A DNA stretch of 64,000 bases from JAMQPK01 sp963761975 (GTDB taxonomy: Bacteria; Acidobacteriota; Vicinamibacteria; Vicinamibacterales; JAMQPK01). The stretch's first letter is position 1. Every line of letters begins with the position of its first letter. The DNA is taken from assembly GCA_963761975.1 (NCBI GenBank), contig CAVXIR010000002.1, forward strand, positions 620,001 to 684,000, in the 5' to 3' direction. Position numbers and translations under genes: made by a program. This document shows, in pieces, positions 18,025 to 26,272 of this stretch. A model generated the notes under the pieces. It made no database searches. It saw nothing but the letters and a program-made list of their open reading frames with translations, and was not told the origin of the DNA.

Positions 18025-19164
18025 ATGAACTTAAGGCGGATTCTCTTCGTGATGTGGAAGGAGGTGCTCGAGTTGCGCCAGGATCCGCGCATCTTCGGCA
18101 TCATCTTCGTGGCACCAGTCGTTCAGCTCGCCGTCCTGGGGTATGCCGCGACGACCGACGTGCGCAATGTGCCCATCGTCATCGTCGACATGGATCGCAG
18201 CACCGCCAGTCAGGATCTCATCAGCCGGTTTACCGGATCCGGGATTTTCGAGATCGTCGACATCGTGTCGAACGCGCGAGAGGTGGATCGCTATCTCGAG
18301 TCTGGGAATGCCTGGATGGCGCTTTCGATACCTGCCCGGTACGCGGAGCGCGTGGCCGAGGGTTCGGCGACGCTGCAGATCGTGGCAGACGGTTCGGATG
18401 CGAGCTCGACGAACATCGCGATGGGGTACGCGACGAATCTGATCGCCGGCTACACGCAGGAGCTGGTCGAACAGCGTATGCGCGCAGGGGGGCTGTCGCC
18501 GCAGGAAGGTGGCGGTTCGGGCATCGAGCCCCGCGTGCGCGTCTGGTTCAACCCGACGCTCGAAAGCCGTTACTTCATGCTGCCCGGCATTTTTGCGATG
18601 CTCCTGCTCGTCGTCACCTCGAACCTCTCGTCGATGGCCATCGTGCGCGAGCGCGAGATCGGCACGCTCGAGCAGTTGAACGTGACACCGCTCGGCAGGC
18701 TCGAGCTGATCCTTGGAAAGCTGCTGCCTTACGGAGTCATCGGCTTGATCGACGTGCTCATAGTCCTGGTCGTCATCGTGTTCTGGTTCGAGGTGCCGAT
18801 GCGCGGCAGTTTCTGGCTGCTGTTCGCCATGAGCCTTATCTATCTGTTGACGACACTCGGGCTTGGCCTGTTTGTCTCGACGATCTCGCACACGCAACAG
18901 CAGGCGATGATGACCTCGACGTTTTTCTTTCTGATCCCGATGATGTATCTCTCGGGATTTGTATTCCCGATCGAGAACATGCCCGCTGCGATCCAGCCAC
19001 TCACGTACCTGATTCCCCTGCGCTATTTCGTCGTGATTCTGCGCGGGATCTTCCTCAAGGGCGTCGGACTGGAGACACTCTGGCCGCAAGCGCTCGCGCT
19101 GTTTTCGTGGGGCGTGGTGATCCTGACGCTCGCCGTGATGAGGTCGAGCAAACGGCTAGCGTGA
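18025..19164 (+). CDS. ABC-2 type permease, second subunit (YbhR/YbhS-like)
   Basis: Start set at 18025 (MNLRRILFVMWKEVLELRQDPR), which aligns with the start of the family; the frame is open from 17944 but those residues look non-coding. The ~379-residue product repeats the layout of the previous gene: N-terminal helix (FGIIFVAPVVQLAVLGYAA), external domain with DMDRSTASQDLI, then EREIGTLEQLNVTPLG and FVFPIENMPAAIQPLTYLIP. It completes the predicted exporter. The substrate is unknown; a TetR regulator suggests drugs, bile-salt-like compounds or metabolites. Confidence 0.9.
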   Translation: MNLRRILFVMWKEVLELRQDPRIFGIIFVAPVVQLAVLGYAATTDVRNVPIVIVDMDRSTASQDLISRFTGSGIFEIVDIVSNAREVDRYLESGNAWMALSIPARYAERVAEGSATLQIVADGSDASSTNIAMGYATNLIAGYTQELVEQRMRAGGLSPQEGGGSGIEPRVRVWFNPTLESRYFMLPGIFAMLLLVVTSNLSSMAIVREREIGTLEQLNVTPLGRLELILGKLLPYGVIGLIDVLIVLVVIVFWFEVPMRGSFWLLFAMSLIYLLTTLGLGLFVSTISHTQQQAMMTSTFFFLIPMMYLSGFVFPIENMPAAIQPLTYLIPLRYFVVILRGIFLKGVGLETLWPQALALFSWGVVILTLAVMRSSKRLA

Positions 19165-19170
19165 ACCCGG

Positions 19171-19306
19171 CGGTTCTAGGTTCTGGGTTCTGGGGTTCTG
19201 GGTTCCGGTTCCGGGTTCTGGGTTCCGGTTCGCAGCGCCTCGATTCGGAGCGAACCCGGAACCCAGAACCAGAACCCCAGAACCCAGAACGCAGAACCTA
19301 GAACCG
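19171..19306. repeat. GGTTCTGGG / CCCAGAACC long inverted repeat
   Basis: The 5' arm (about 19171-19232) is a run of GGTTCTGGGTTCTGG and GGTTCCGG variants. The 3' arm (19251-19306) is the complementary run of GAACCCAGAACC variants, and the outermost 14 bases pair perfectly (CGGTTCTAGGTTCT with AGAACCTAGAACCG). The loop is under 20 bases. A transcript of this gap would form a hairpin over 100 bases long. It follows the last exporter gene. Confidence 0.85.
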
Positions 19307-19336
19307 CTGCGAAGCCCCGGTGATACGCTGATCTGA

Positions 19337-20827
19337 ATGTCAGTCATCCTCGAACGACTGCGGTCCACGACTGAGTTCTTGACCTCGATTGCTGGCGATC
19401 GCTCGGTGCTCGATGGCGTTGCGCCAGAAGAGCGGCAACGCTTCCTGCAGGCTGTTGCCCTCGTCTACAGCCCCGATCGTGTCGAGCGACGCCGCATGGC
19501 GAAGGCCGCGGCGCGCGATCGTAAGGCGGGGCGTGTGAAGGACGATCAGGCCAAAAAGATTCAAACAGGAATCCAGACGCTTCGCCGGAAACCGATCTTC
19601 CACACGCCCAACGTCTTTCCTCCAGAGAATGTCCAGACGGACGTAGACGACGAAGCCAGGGCGCATGGGTCGTACGCAGTGTTTGGCTTTAGCCGGGCCG
19701 ACGAGTTCCAACACTGCTACGTGTGCAAGAAAAAGTACACGCAGATCCATCACTTCTACGATCAGATGTGTCCGGAATGCGCCGAACTGAACTTCGCCAA
19801 GCGGACCGAGCTCGCCGATCTTCATGGGCGTGTGGCGCTCCTGACAGGTGGACGGGTGAAGATCGGCTACCAGGCCGGCCTCAAGCTGCTTCGATCGGGT
19901 GCCCATCTCATCGTGACAACACGCTTTCCGCGTGACTCGGCGGCGCGTTATTCGCGGGAGGCCGACTTCGCTCAGTGGGGAAGCCGGCTCGAGATTTTCG
20001 GCCTTGACCTGCGCCACACGCCGAGCGTCGAGGCCTTCTGCGGCGAGATGCTGAAGACCCGGAGGAGGCTCGATTTCATCATCAACAATGCGTGCCAGAC
20101 CGTACGCCGGCCACCCGCGTTTTATGCCCACATGATGGAAGCCGAGACCGCGGCGCTCAACGGCATGCCGGACGAGACACGTAAGTTGCTTGGAGAGTAC
20201 GATCGATCGCCCGCCCCCAGGTTGGTGCACGCCCCGGCGATGTCGCAGGTACCGCTGATGGTCGAGGAGCTCGTCTCGCAAGACGCGATGTTTCCTTCCG
20301 GGCGACTCGATCAGGATCTGCAGCAGGTCGACCTGCGCAGCCGCAATTCGTGGCGGCTGCTTCTCGACGAGGTCTCAACCGTCGAGCTGCTGGAGGTTCA
20401 GCTCGTGAACGCGATTGCCCCCTTCATTCTGAATGCCCGGCTCAAGTCATTGATGACGCGCACCCCCGAGCGAGACAAGCACATCGTCAACGTGTCAGCC
20501 ATGGAAGGGCAGTTCTACCGGCGGTTCAAGACGACGCGACATCCGCACACGAACATGGCGAAGGCTGCGCTCAACATGATGACGCGCACGTCGGCGACCG
20601 ACTACCACACCGATGGCATTCACATGAACAGCGTCGACACCGGATGGATTACCGATGAGGATCCGGTGCAGATCGCAGTCCGCAAGGAAATCGAACAGCG
20701 CTTCAGTCCGCCGCTCGATAGTGTGGATGGCGGTGCTCGGATCGTCGATCCGATCATCAGCGGATTCAACACCGGCCGGCACGTGTGGGGGCTGTTCCTG
20801 AAGGACTATCAATCGACCGACTGGTAG
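19337..20827 (+). CDS. SDR-fold oxidoreductase with N-terminal zinc-ribbon-like domain
   Basis: This 496-residue protein has ~120 N-terminal residues of helical, basic sequence, then a four-Cys element (C127-x2-C130 and C145-x2-C148, CYVC and CPEC). A Rossmann domain follows at ~165. The nucleotide loop reads TGGRVKIG instead of TGxxxGIG. FIINNACQTVRRPP matches the SDR NNAG element, and NVSAMEG gives the catalytic Ser. At the YxxxK site the aligned segment is TNMAKAAL, so Lys is kept but Tyr seems replaced by Thr (an alternative Y-x3-K, YRRFK, lies 11 residues earlier). About 90 extra residues are inserted before the last strand. Function unknown; possibly a non-canonical reductase or nucleotide sensor. 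Confidence 0.8.
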   Translation: MSVILERLRSTTEFLTSIAGDRSVLDGVAPEERQRFLQAVALVYSPDRVERRRMAKAAARDRKAGRVKDDQAKKIQTGIQTLRRKPIFHTPNVFPPENVQTDVDDEARAHGSYAVFGFSRADEFQHCYVCKKKYTQIHHFYDQMCPECAELNFAKRTELADLHGRVALLTGGRVKIGYQAGLKLLRSGAHLIVTTRFPRDSAARYSREADFAQWGSRLEIFGLDLRHTPSVEAFCGEMLKTRRRLDFIINNACQTVRRPPAFYAHMMEAETAALNGMPDETRKLLGEYDRSPAPRLVHAPAMSQVPLMVEELVSQDAMFPSGRLDQDLQQVDLRSRNSWRLLLDEVSTVELLEVQLVNAIAPFILNARLKSLMTRTPERDKHIVNVSAMEGQFYRRFKTTRHPHTNMAKAALNMMTRTSATDYHTDGIHMNSVDTGWITDEDPVQIAVRKEIEQRFSPPLDSVDGGARIVDPIISGFNTGRHVWGLFLKDYQSTDW

Positions 20828-20833
20828 AAACAA

Positions 20834-20881
20834 GGTCTGGAGGGTCCTCGCTGAGGGGCTCCCCCAAGGACCTTCCTGACC
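20834..20881. repeat. Strong intergenic hairpin with 15-base arms
   Basis: GGTCTGGAGGGTCCT (20834-20848) pairs with AGGACCTTCCTGACC (20867-20881) at 13 of 15 positions, with an inner GGGG-CTC-CCCC element. It begins six bases after the SDR stop. It lacks a U-tract, so if it ends transcription it is not a textbook intrinsic terminator. A CGTTTTCGAC/CGTTTTCGGT direct repeat follows it. Confidence 0.6.
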
Positions 20882-20916
20882 CCGTTTTCGACCGTTTTCG
20901 GTAGACTTGGCGTCGA

Positions 20917-21528
20917 GTGAGAAAACCCCTAGTCATCAAGATTGCCATCGGCCTCGTTGCGTTGGGTGTCTTCGTGTTTCTGTTCATGCGTTCGCTGGAG
21001 GATACGAGATCGGCGCCGTACACGGTGCCGTCCAGACATCTCACAAGCTGGACGCTCGCCATTGAACCGGCGCCAAACCCGAACGATCCTCTCCTGGTCC
21101 TGCGGCCATCGCCAGAGCTGACGAGCGGTCTCTTCAAACAGATTTTCTCGCGCTCTATGGAGTCGCTGAACACACCCAATGTGCCGTCGGTTCCGCTGAT
21201 TTTGAGGAGCGAGTTCGATCGCGTCGTCGGCGATCAGCTGACCCAAGGTGCCTTGATCGGCGCTGCGCGCTCTGCGGGGGTCGAATCGGCGCCGATGCTG
21301 CGCTGCATCGTGCATCGTCACGTCAGCGAGCCAGGCCGCGTGCGCCAGGCCTACCTCATCCATCTCCATGCGCCGGCGGTCGTGCAGTGGCGGCGGCAGC
21401 TTGGTCTCGACCCGGAGGCGCTGACGCCGATGCTGTTCGTCGCGGGCGCAGGAGGTGATTTCAACAGCTGGCTCCCGCACCGCGCGACAGACGCCGACTG
21501 CCTTGCGCCCATCGAAGTGGCCGGGTGA
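20917..21528 (+). CDS. Membrane-anchored protein of unknown function
   Basis: A GTG start gives a 203-residue protein with an N-terminal membrane anchor (VIKIAIGLVALGVFVFLFM, residues ~6-25) and an exported domain of ~175 residues. That domain contains TSWTLAIEPAPNPNDPLLVLRP and a C-terminal FVAGAGGDFNSWLPHRATDADCLAPIEVAG with one Cys. I recognise no family. The stop overlaps the glutathione peroxidase start (TGATG), so the two are translationally coupled. Confidence 0.7.
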   Translation: MRKPLVIKIAIGLVALGVFVFLFMRSLEDTRSAPYTVPSRHLTSWTLAIEPAPNPNDPLLVLRPSPELTSGLFKQIFSRSMESLNTPNVPSVPLILRSEFDRVVGDQLTQGALIGAARSAGVESAPMLRCIVHRHVSEPGRVRQAYLIHLHAPAVVQWRRQLGLDPEALTPMLFVAGAGGDFNSWLPHRATDADCLAPIEVAG

Positions 21529-21995
21529 TGAATCTGTACGAGATCCCTCTGAGCGCGATAGACGGGGAAACGACGACGCTCGAGCGCTATCGTGGGAAGA
21601 CACTTCTGATTGTGAACGTGGCAAGCCGGTGCGGCTTCACTCCGCAGTACAAGAGTCTCGAAGATCTCTATCGGCGCCATCAGGGCGATCTCGTGGTGCT
21701 GGGATTTCCGTGCAATCAATTCGGGCGGCAGGAGCCAGGCACCAATCAACAGATACGCGAGTTCTGTGAGGAGTACTACAAGGTGTCGTTTCCGCTGTTC
21801 GCAAAGATCGATGTGAACGGCCCAAACGCTCATCCGCTGTATCAGCATCTCAAGGCAGCGAAGAAGGGGTTTCTCGGGCGCGAGGCGATCGCGTGGAACT
21901 TCACGAAGTTCGTCGTGAACAGGGATGGAGATGTTCTGAAGCGCTACGGATCGCGCGTGACACCTGAAGCGATTGAGAAGGAGCTGTATGGCTGA
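21528..21995 (+). CDS. Glutathione peroxidase-family thiol peroxidase
   Basis: This 155-residue protein has the family's catalytic residues: Cys35 in NVASRCGFTPQY, Gln in FPCNQFGRQEPG (~60-70), and Trp/Asn in IAWNFTKFVV near 125. Cys in place of selenocysteine and the short length fit bacterial BtuE-type enzymes, which often use thioredoxin to reduce lipid and hydrogen peroxides. It is cytoplasmic, since no signal is present. The coupled upstream gene and overlapping GNAT gene form one transcription unit. Confidence 0.92.
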   Translation: MNLYEIPLSAIDGETTTLERYRGKTLLIVNVASRCGFTPQYKSLEDLYRRHQGDLVVLGFPCNQFGRQEPGTNQQIREFCEEYYKVSFPLFAKIDVNGPNAHPLYQHLKAAKKGFLGREAIAWNFTKFVVNRDGDVLKRYGSRVTPEAIEKELYG

Positions 21996-22431
21996 AATCA
22001 GCCTTCGCGAGATTACAAAGACCAACCTGCGTGACATCCTGCGACTGAAAGTCGCGGCCGACCAGGAACGCTTTGTTGCGTCGAACGCGGTGTCGATTGC
22101 TCAGGCGTATTTCGACCGCGACATCGCCTGGTTCCGCGGGATTTATGCAGACGAGGCTCCGATCGGCTTTGCGATGTTGCACGACGAGCCCGCCGAGCGG
22201 AAGTATTACCTGTGGCGCTTCATGATCGACCATCGGTTCCAGGGGAGCGGTTACGGCACGCGAGCCCTCGAGCAGATCATCGAACACGTTCGCGGCCGGC
22301 CGGGCGCGCACGAAGTGCTGTTGAGCGTTGTGCCCGGCGAGGGAAGCCCAGGTCCGTTCTACGAAAGGCTGGGCTTTGCGTACACCGGGGAAATCGAGGA
22401 CGGCGAGCGCGTCATGCGCAAAGCGTTGTGA
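21988..22431 (+). CDS. GNAT family N-acetyltransferase
   Basis: The ATG at 21988 overlaps the peroxidase gene by eight bases and starts 147 residues (MAEISLREITKTNLRDILRL). The acetyl-CoA motif is FMIDHRFQGSGYGTRALEQII at ~72-92, followed by PGEGSPGPFYERLGFAYTGE. The order and spacing are those of SpeG/PaiA-like spermidine or small-molecule acetyltransferases, but the substrate cannot be assigned. Confidence 0.88.
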   Translation: MAEISLREITKTNLRDILRLKVAADQERFVASNAVSIAQAYFDRDIAWFRGIYADEAPIGFAMLHDEPAERKYYLWRFMIDHRFQGSGYGTRALEQIIEHVRGRPGAHEVLLSVVPGEGSPGPFYERLGFAYTGEIEDGERVMRKAL

Positions 22432-22434
22432 ACA

Positions 22435-23028
22435 ATGTCAGACGAACAGCTCTTTCGTACGATTCTCATCGTCTCGGCGCTCCTGCTGTTCCCGGTCGGC
22501 ATCTATCATCGCGTCAAGTCCCAATCGACGGGCGAGCGCCTCGATCGATGGCAGGAGGGCGCGTTCATCCTCTTCACGCTGCGCCCGATCGGCATCGCGA
22601 CGATGCTCGGGTTGCTCGCTTACATGATCAACCCGGAGTGGATGGCATGGTCGTCGATGACCCTGCCTGTGTGGGTGCGCTGGATTGGCGTCGGACTCGG
22701 CGGCGTCGGCGGCTTGCTGCTCGTCTGGACGCTACGCAGCATCGGAAAGAATCTCACCGACACGGTCGTCACGCGCCGGGAACACACGCTCGTGACCAGG
22801 GGGCCGTATCGCTGGGTTCGTCATCCGTTCTACGATGCCGGTGCCCTGTTGTTCACCGCGAACGCGCTCGTGGCCGCCAACTGGTTTCTCCTCGTGGGCG
22901 GGTTGATGGCATTTGCGCTCATTATGCTGCGCACGAGCAGAGAAGAGGATCGCCTGGTAGCGCGCTTTGGCGATTCGTATCGCGACTATATGCGCCGCAC
23001 TGGGCGGTTCCTGCCAAGACTGGGGTGA
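22435..23028 (+). CDS. Isoprenylcysteine carboxyl methyltransferase-like membrane protein
   Basis: This 197-residue membrane protein has about five hydrophobic segments and the ICMT/PEMT C-terminal signature: LVTRGPYRWVRHPFYDAGALLF followed by EEDRLVARFGDSYRDYMRRTGRFLPRLG. That region binds S-adenosylmethionine in the family. Bacterial members are integral methyltransferases of mostly unknown, lipid-like substrates. It starts three bases after the GNAT stop. Confidence 0.85.
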   Translation: MSDEQLFRTILIVSALLLFPVGIYHRVKSQSTGERLDRWQEGAFILFTLRPIGIATMLGLLAYMINPEWMAWSSMTLPVWVRWIGVGLGGVGGLLLVWTLRSIGKNLTDTVVTRREHTLVTRGPYRWVRHPFYDAGALLFTANALVAANWFLLVGGLMAFALIMLRTSREEDRLVARFGDSYRDYMRRTGRFLPRLG

Positions 23029-23032
23029 CGCG

Positions 23033-23632
23033 ATGATCAGGGAGACGCTCGTCGCAGCGCTGATGTGGTCGCAGGTGGCTCCGGGGTCTGGCGGCACATC
23101 GAGCAGTATGCCAGTCTCGACGTCGGTCATGGCGACCATCATGACCCGTTTCGACGACAACGGTCGCGGCGAGCTCGAGCTGCTCGTGCTTTGGCGCGGC
23201 CGTCCAGGCTGGATGAAATCTGGTGGCGGCGATTCCAGTGGTGCGAGCGGATCCGGTGGAGGCGGAGCAATGGGCAGTAGAGGAGCGCCGATGACTCGCA
23301 CCGCGTGGCTCACGCAGGGCGGTGTGAATCTCCATGTTCGGTTCGAGCCACAGCTCGGAAAACTGTGGATACAGGACCGCGAGGTTGCGCTCAACAACGA
23401 CAATGCGGTGCTCGTAGACGATGTGGATAGCGCGACTGGGCCGCGCGTGATTCGGACGCTTCGGATCGATCCGTCGTTTGTGGCCGACCGGCCGCCAGTA
23501 AGGCCGCAGGAATTCATCAGGCGGTCCCCCGAGTTGGTCGAATTCCTTCGATGCGACGTTCGGCCGGCAGGCCTGAAACCGTACGAACAGCAAGTATTCG
23601 ACATGTTGTGCGCCGCGGTGCGACAGCCGTGA
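23033..23632 (+). CDS. Hypothetical protein with Gly-rich linker
   Basis: Start at 23033, four bases after the ICMT-like stop; 199 residues. The N-terminus (MIRETLVAALMWSQVAPGSGG) is only weakly signal-like. A globular segment (TSVMATIMTRFDDNGRGELELLVLWRGRPGWM) is followed by a Gly/Ser linker (~65-80), then LTQGGVNLHVRFEPQLGKLWIQDREVALNNDNAVLVDDVD. The C-terminus has FIRRSPELVEFLRCDV. No family recognised. It overlaps the next gene by GTGA. Confidence 0.65.
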   Translation: MIRETLVAALMWSQVAPGSGGTSSSMPVSTSVMATIMTRFDDNGRGELELLVLWRGRPGWMKSGGGDSSGASGSGGGGAMGSRGAPMTRTAWLTQGGVNLHVRFEPQLGKLWIQDREVALNNDNAVLVDDVDSATGPRVIRTLRIDPSFVADRPPVRPQEFIRRSPELVEFLRCDVRPAGLKPYEQQVFDMLCAAVRQP

Positions 23633-24090
23633 CAAAGACGCGCCCGTCGACCGTCGCGGCGTACCTGAAACAGCTGAAACCAGAGCAGCGAGACACTGTC
23701 TCGAGGCTCCGCGACCTCATCCGCAGCAATCTGCCCAGGGGGTACGTCGAGGCGACGAACTGGGGTGCCATCACCTACGAGGTGCCGCTGAAGCGCTGTC
23801 CCGATACATACAACGGCCAGCCGCTGTGTTATGTCGTACTCGCCGCCCAGAAGCACTATTTGTCGCTCTATCTCATGACCGTTTACGGCAATCGCGCAAA
23901 GAAAGCGCAACTGAAAAATGCGTTCAAGGCTGCAGGGAAAAAGCTGGACATGGGAAAGGTGTGTCTGCGCTTCCACTCGGTGGACGATCTGCCCCTCGAT
24001 GCGATTGCTGATATCATCGCCAGCACACCGGTCGACGCCTACGTCGCTGCGTACAAAGAGAGTCGAAAGGACCGAGCCCGCCGCGCGTAA
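23629..24090 (+). CDS. DUF1801 domain-containing protein
   Basis: The GTG at 23629 sits in a GTGA overlap with the previous stop and gives 153 residues; a longer frame from 23551 is open but would overlap more. RPSTVAAYLKQLKPEQRDTVSRLRDLIRSNLPRGYVEATNWG and YEVPLKRCPDTYNGQPLCYVVLAAQKHYLSLYL are split over the DUF1801/YdhG-like fold. Members are small cytoplasmic proteins of unknown role, sometimes linked to iron. C-terminal FHSVDDLPLDAIADIIAS is typical. Confidence 0.85.
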   Translation: MTKTRPSTVAAYLKQLKPEQRDTVSRLRDLIRSNLPRGYVEATNWGAITYEVPLKRCPDTYNGQPLCYVVLAAQKHYLSLYLMTVYGNRAKKAQLKNAFKAAGKKLDMGKVCLRFHSVDDLPLDAIADIIASTPVDAYVAAYKESRKDRARRA

Positions 24091-24998
24091 TGCCCTCATC
24101 CGAACACACGAAAGGTGCGTGGTACGTCGGATTGTCGTACACGCTCTGGGGCTTCTTTCCGATCTATTGGAAAGTGCTGGCCGGTATTTCCGCGCTGCAG
24201 CTCATCTGCCACCGCATCGTCTGGTCCTTCCTTCTCCTGCTCGTGATGGTCGGAAAGTCGAAGGACTGGAGTGCCCTATGGCAGGCAATGCGCGCGCCAC
24301 GGGTTGTGGGCGTGTACACCGTCGCGGCCATCGCCATTGCCACGAACTGGCTGATCTTCGTGTGGGCGGTCGCCATCAACCAGATCGTGCAGATCAGCTT
24401 GGGGTATTTCATCAACCCGCTGCTGAGCGTTGTGCTCGGCATGATGATCTTTCACGAGCGGTTGCGCAGACTGCAATGGGTATCGGTTGCGTTCGCGGCG
24501 GCGGGTGTGTTGTATCTCACCATCGCCTTGCAGACGCTGCCGTGGATCGCGTTGTCGCTGGCGGCCACGTTTGGCACCTACGGTCTCATGAAGAAAGTTG
24601 CGCCGCTCGGATCGGTGCACGGATTGACGCTTGAAACCGGCATTCTATTCGTGCCTTCGGCGCTCTATCTCGTCGTCGAAGAGCTGGCAGGACGTGGCGC
24701 CTTTCTCCATTCCGGAGCGTTGCGCGACGCGATGATGTTCGGCGGCGGTCCCACCACCGCGCTGCCGCTGTTACTGTTCGCCGCCGGAGTCCGCCGAATC
24801 CCACTGTCGCTCGTCGGGATGCTCCAGTACATCAATCCGATGATGCAGATTTCAATCGGCGTTCTGCTCTACAGGGAGCCATTCACCAGCGTCCAACTGG
24901 TCGGATTCGGTCTTGTCTGGACTGCGCTCGCGCTGTTCGCGCTCGAGGGCTATGTCACGCGACGGTGGCCTCAACTTGGCGTGACGGACGTTTCCTGA
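24090..24998 (+). CDS. rarD: RarD/EamA family permease
   Basis: This 302-residue protein has ten predicted membrane helices and the RarD pattern: GAWYVGLSYTLWGFFPIYWK at the N-terminus, ALQLICHRIVWSF, ATNWLIFVWAVAINQIVQISLGYFINPLL near 85-113, and GMLQYINPMMQISIGVLLYREPF near 255. RarD was named for chloramphenicol sensitivity but is a DMT-superfamily transporter of uncertain substrate. The start overlaps the DUF1801 stop by one base. Confidence 0.9.
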   Translation: MPSSEHTKGAWYVGLSYTLWGFFPIYWKVLAGISALQLICHRIVWSFLLLLVMVGKSKDWSALWQAMRAPRVVGVYTVAAIAIATNWLIFVWAVAINQIVQISLGYFINPLLSVVLGMMIFHERLRRLQWVSVAFAAAGVLYLTIALQTLPWIALSLAATFGTYGLMKKVAPLGSVHGLTLETGILFVPSALYLVVEELAGRGAFLHSGALRDAMMFGGGPTTALPLLLFAAGVRRIPLSLVGMLQYINPMMQISIGVLLYREPFTSVQLVGFGLVWTALALFALEGYVTRRWPQLGVTDVS

Positions 24999-25071
24999 GT
25001 GGGTACACGGCTCTCGTTCGTGTGATATCGTCAATTGCTGACCACCACGAAATTGAGCTCAGGAGGAAGAG

Positions 25072-25716
25072 ATGGATCCGAAGAGAACCGCTGTAGTCCT
25101 GATTGAATACCAAAACGACTTCACGTCCAAAGGCGGCACCCTCCACGACGCCGTGAAGGGTGTGATGGACAAGAACAACATGCTGCAGAACTCCGTCGAC
25201 ACGGTGAAAAAGGCGCGAGCAGCGGGCTGTACGATCGTGCATGCGCCGATTACCTTCGTCGAAGGCTACGGTGAGCTCAGCAACGAGCCCTACGGCATTC
25301 TCAAAGGCGTCGTCGACAGCAAATCGTTCCGCAAGGGCAGCTGGGGCGCCGAGATCGTGGATGTGCTCAAGCCGCAGCCCGGCGACATCGTCGTCGAAGG
25401 CAAACGCGGCCTGTGCGGTTTCGCCAGCACGAACCTCGACTTCATTCTGCGCAGCCGCGGCATCGAGACGATCGCTCTTGGCGGATTTTTGACGAACTGC
25501 TGCGTCGAGTCGACGATGCGAACAGGCTATGAGAAGGGCTACAAGGTCATCACGCTGAAAGACTGCACGGCGGCGCTCAGCGAGGAGGAACAGCGGCTGG
25601 CGACGGAAAAGAACTATCCGATGTTCTCGCGACCGATGAATCACGAAGAATTCCTGACTGAGCTCAGCGGTGAGAAGTCTGCGGCGGCAACGGTGGGTCG
25701 CGGATATAGTGCCTAG
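25072..25716 (+). CDS. Isochorismatase-like cysteine hydrolase
   Basis: A strong AGGAGGAAGAG ribosome site precedes the ATG. The 214-residue protein has the family's Lys (GKRGLCGFASTNLDF) and catalytic Cys with cis-peptide (GGFLTNCCVESTMRTGYEKGY). At the usual catalytic Asp of the xDxQNDF motif it has Glu (VVLIEYQNDF), a variant seen in a subset of the family. Such enzymes hydrolyse amides such as nicotinamide or N-carbamoyl compounds; the substrate here is unknown. It stands alone, with a repeat tract overlapping its last codons. Confidence 0.88.
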   Translation: MDPKRTAVVLIEYQNDFTSKGGTLHDAVKGVMDKNNMLQNSVDTVKKARAAGCTIVHAPITFVEGYGELSNEPYGILKGVVDSKSFRKGSWGAEIVDVLKPQPGDIVVEGKRGLCGFASTNLDFILRSRGIETIALGGFLTNCCVESTMRTGYEKGYKVITLKDCTAALSEEEQRLATEKNYPMFSRPMNHEEFLTELSGEKSAAATVGRGYSA

Positions 25717-25780
25717 TCGTAAGGCGCAAGTCGGAAGTCGTTAGTCGCAAGTCGAGGCGCAAGTCGCATGTCGAAAGACG
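25714..25780. repeat. AAGTCG-type tandem repeat after the isochorismatase-like gene
   Basis: Variants of GCAAGTCG and GTTAGTCG repeat about seven times, starting at the stop codon. The unit resembles the AGTCG unit at 15831-15937. It lies in the 3' gap between convergent genes. Confidence 0.65.
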
Positions 25781-25827
25781 GCTGCGGGCCTGTTGGGGAA
25801 CGTCGGTGTTTTGGTTTTCACGCCACG

Positions 25828-25845
25828 GTCCGCCTGAAGGCGGAC
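25828..25845. repeat. REP-like perfect hairpin GTCCGCC-TGAA-GGCGGAC
   Basis: Seven-base perfect arms surround TGAA, followed by ACTACGTA. Read on the other strand it is GTCCGCC-TTCA-GGCGGAC preceded by TACGTAGT. A near-identical hairpin, also near TACGTAG, is at 43525-43540. Confidence 0.65.
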
Positions 25846-25878
25846 ACTACGTACTGCGGACGATGAAGTTGCGGTAGG

Positions 25879-26256
25879 TTAGAGGCGCGGCTCCGACATC
25901 AGCGCCAGAACGTTGCCCTCACTGTCGTCGAAATCTGCCAGCCAGACCTCACGATCGGCGAGCGTTGCAATCTTGTGCGGTGCCGAACGAAACACCACCC
26001 CGCGCGACGCCAGCGTTTCGTGCGCCTGTCCGATGTCGTCGACGTGGAAATACACGACCGAACCCGGGTGATCGAACCCGGGCTCCGGCTTCGACAGCAT
26101 GAGCCTTACGCCGGCACAGTCGAAGAACGCCAGGCCTGGAGGGGCCACAAACAGCAGCGGTATGCCGAGTATGTCTCGGTAGAAACCGACGGCGCGTTCG
26201 ATGTCGTGCGCCCGCATGGAAATCTGGTGAATCCTCGCGAGCCCGGTTGCCGTCAT
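25879..26256 (-). CDS. VOC family (glyoxalase/bleomycin-resistance fold) protein
   Basis: The start at 26256 follows GGAGGGGG by a good distance; an in-frame ATG 12 bases upstream is less well placed. The 125-residue product begins ARIHQISMRAHDIERAVGFYRDILGIPLLFVAPPG (split across both beta-alpha-beta units) and contains SVVYFHVDDIGQAHETL and VWLADFDDSEGNVLALM, with a Glu at the C-terminal metal position. It could be a lyase, dioxygenase or resistance protein. Divergent from marR with a perfect palindrome in between, so probably repressed by MarR. Confidence 0.87.
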   Translation of the reverse strand: MTATGLARIHQISMRAHDIERAVGFYRDILGIPLLFVAPPGLAFFDCAGVRLMLSKPEPGFDHPGSVVYFHVDDIGQAHETLASRGVVFRSAPHKIATLADREVWLADFDDSEGNVLALMSEPRL

Positions 26257-26272
26257 AACCCCCTCCATTCAA

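Noticed and set aside
15831..19306. Insertion sequence or transposon remnants in the repeat spacers
   Set aside because: No transposase, terminal inverted repeats with target duplication, or similarity between the tracts was found.
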